Below are positions 63,482 to 64,000 of a stretch of 64,000 bases of DNA, in pieces. Source of the DNA: Achromobacter sp. MYb9 (lineage in GTDB: Bacteria; Pseudomonadota; Gammaproteobacteria; Burkholderiales; Burkholderiaceae_B); NCBI RefSeq assembly GCF_002975275.1, contig NZ_PCOQ01000025.1, forward strand, positions 27,682 through 91,681, in the 5' to 3' direction. The notes under the pieces are model-generated. The model searched no databases and was not told where the DNA came from. It saw only the letters and a program-made list of their open reading frames with translations. The position numbers and the translations under genes are program-made. How positions within the stretch are numbered: the first letter of the stretch is position 1; the number at the start of each line of letters is the position of its first letter.

Positions 63482-64000
63482 GCGTAGGTCCCGCCGCACT
63501 CGGCAACGTCCTGGTGCAGCGGTTGGACGCCGTGCTTGGCACGACGATGTCCGCCGCCAACGCCAACCAGGTCTCGGGCGCGCGCCCTGACGCCGTCAGC
63601 CAGCCGGGGGGCCTGGAGAAGCCCGGCTCGTCGGATGGCTCGGCGCGCGATTCCGGGCAAGGCATACAGACTGGCGGCGCCCGAGGCGACCGCCAGAATA
63701 CTGTTGTCGACGCCAAGACGGCCGCTGCCCTGGCGCTGGCCGCCCGCGGGCTCGTCACCAGTAGCGACACCACCGCATCCGCGCCAACGACGCTGGGCAC
63801 GACTGCCCGGACGATTCTTGCCCTGCTGGCCCAATACCCCGAGGCCGCGCCCGCCGTGCAGGGGCGCGCCCCGCTTTGGAACGCCAACGGCCCGGCGGCG
63901 CAACCCGCCGGGCAAGCACCCGCCGGGCAAGCACCCGCCGGCCAAGCCGCACCCGGTGCGGGCCAGCCTGCGCCCACCCCGACCCTGCCCGCCCCGGCCC
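63478..64000 (+). CDS. fliK: Probable flagellar hook-length control protein FliK, N-terminal part (cut by window end)
   Basis: At least 174 residues, running off the window. Starts with ATG in an ATGA overlap with fliT. The visible part is Ala/Gly/Pro/Gln-rich with a helix-like segment TARTILALLAQYPEAAP (about 103-119) and a PAGQA repeat near 141-158. Low-complexity N-termini and place after fliT fit FliK of Alcaligenaceae. The diagnostic FliK C-terminal domain is outside the window, so another export substrate is possible. Confidence 0.6.
   Translation, partial: MSVGPAALGNVLVQRLDAVLGTTMSAANANQVSGARPDAVSQPGGLEKPGSSDGSARDSGQGIQTGGARGDRQNTVVDAKTAAALALAARGLVTSSDTTASAPTTLGTTARTILALLAQYPEAAPAVQGRAPLWNANGPAAQPAGQAPAGQAPAGQAAPGAGQPAPTPTLPAPA
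63904..63948 (+). repeat. 15-base tandem repeat in the fliK-like gene
   Basis: CCCGCCGGGCAAGCA occurs twice perfectly (63904-63918, 63919-63933) and a third time with changes (63934-63948). The repeat stays in frame and encodes a PAGQA unit. Copy number may vary among strains without shifting the frame. Confidence 0.8.

Overview
The window is about 65% GC bacterial chromosome with dense gene packing. Gene content and order point to a betaproteobacterium of the family Alcaligenaceae, most likely Achromobacter or a close relative of Bordetella. The pointers are the rpsB-tsf-pyrH-frr-uppS-cdsA-dxr-rseP-bamA-skp-lpxD-fabZ-lpxA-lpxB-rnhB run, the folC-SPOR-cvpA-purF run, several catabolic operons with Bug-type receptors and CaiB-type CoA-transferases, and flaG-fliD-fliS-fliT. 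The genus is inferred from memory of gene order and protein style, not from a search.

Layout. (1) 76-8592: a minus-strand catabolic and transport operon: a complete branched-chain-amino-acid-type ABC transporter, a class III CoA-transferase, a crotonase-fold protein and an M29/NicX-like metalloenzyme. It lies divergent to its probable GntR-type regulator. (2) 8663-13238: ankyrin protein, tatD, holB, tmk and mltG, with ygfZ divergent. (3) 14417-18944: VIT/CCC1 transporter, PaaI-type thioesterase and three valine-degradation genes behind an ACGT-rich operator. (4) 19157-25077: rnfH-ratA facing smpB, a membrane diguanylate cyclase, qmcA-nfeD, a glutamine amidotransferase and an Ada-like protein without its N-terminal domain. 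(5) 25176-28547: divergent ppsA and its regulator ppsR. (6) 28633-45330: two lipoproteins, an rRNA-methyltransferase-like gene and the large envelope/translation cluster, all on the minus strand. (7) 46187-51497: map, glnD, a MarC-type protein, dsbB and a YgjP-type metallopeptidase. (8) 51576-55804: purF, cvpA, a SPOR protein and folC. (9) 55963-60593: a second catabolic operon (cupin, Bug receptor, CoA-transferase, acyl-CoA dehydrogenase) with a convergent IclR regulator. (10) 60734-64000: flagellar genes behind a good sigma-28 promoter, the last one cut by the window edge.

Most of the window is core metabolism and envelope biogenesis. Lipid A (lpxA, lpxB, lpxD), fatty acid (fabZ), isoprenoid (dxr, uppS), phospholipid (cdsA) and outer-membrane assembly genes (bamA, skp, rseP) share one transcription direction with the ribosomal and translation genes rpsB, tsf and frr. 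I saw no rRNA, tRNA, CRISPR array, insertion sequence or prophage. The least explained parts are the two catabolic operons (substrates unknown), the overlapping lipoprotein pair at 28633-29492, the nested inverted repeat in the ppsA leader and the 0.86-kb palindrome-bearing gap between rpsB and map.
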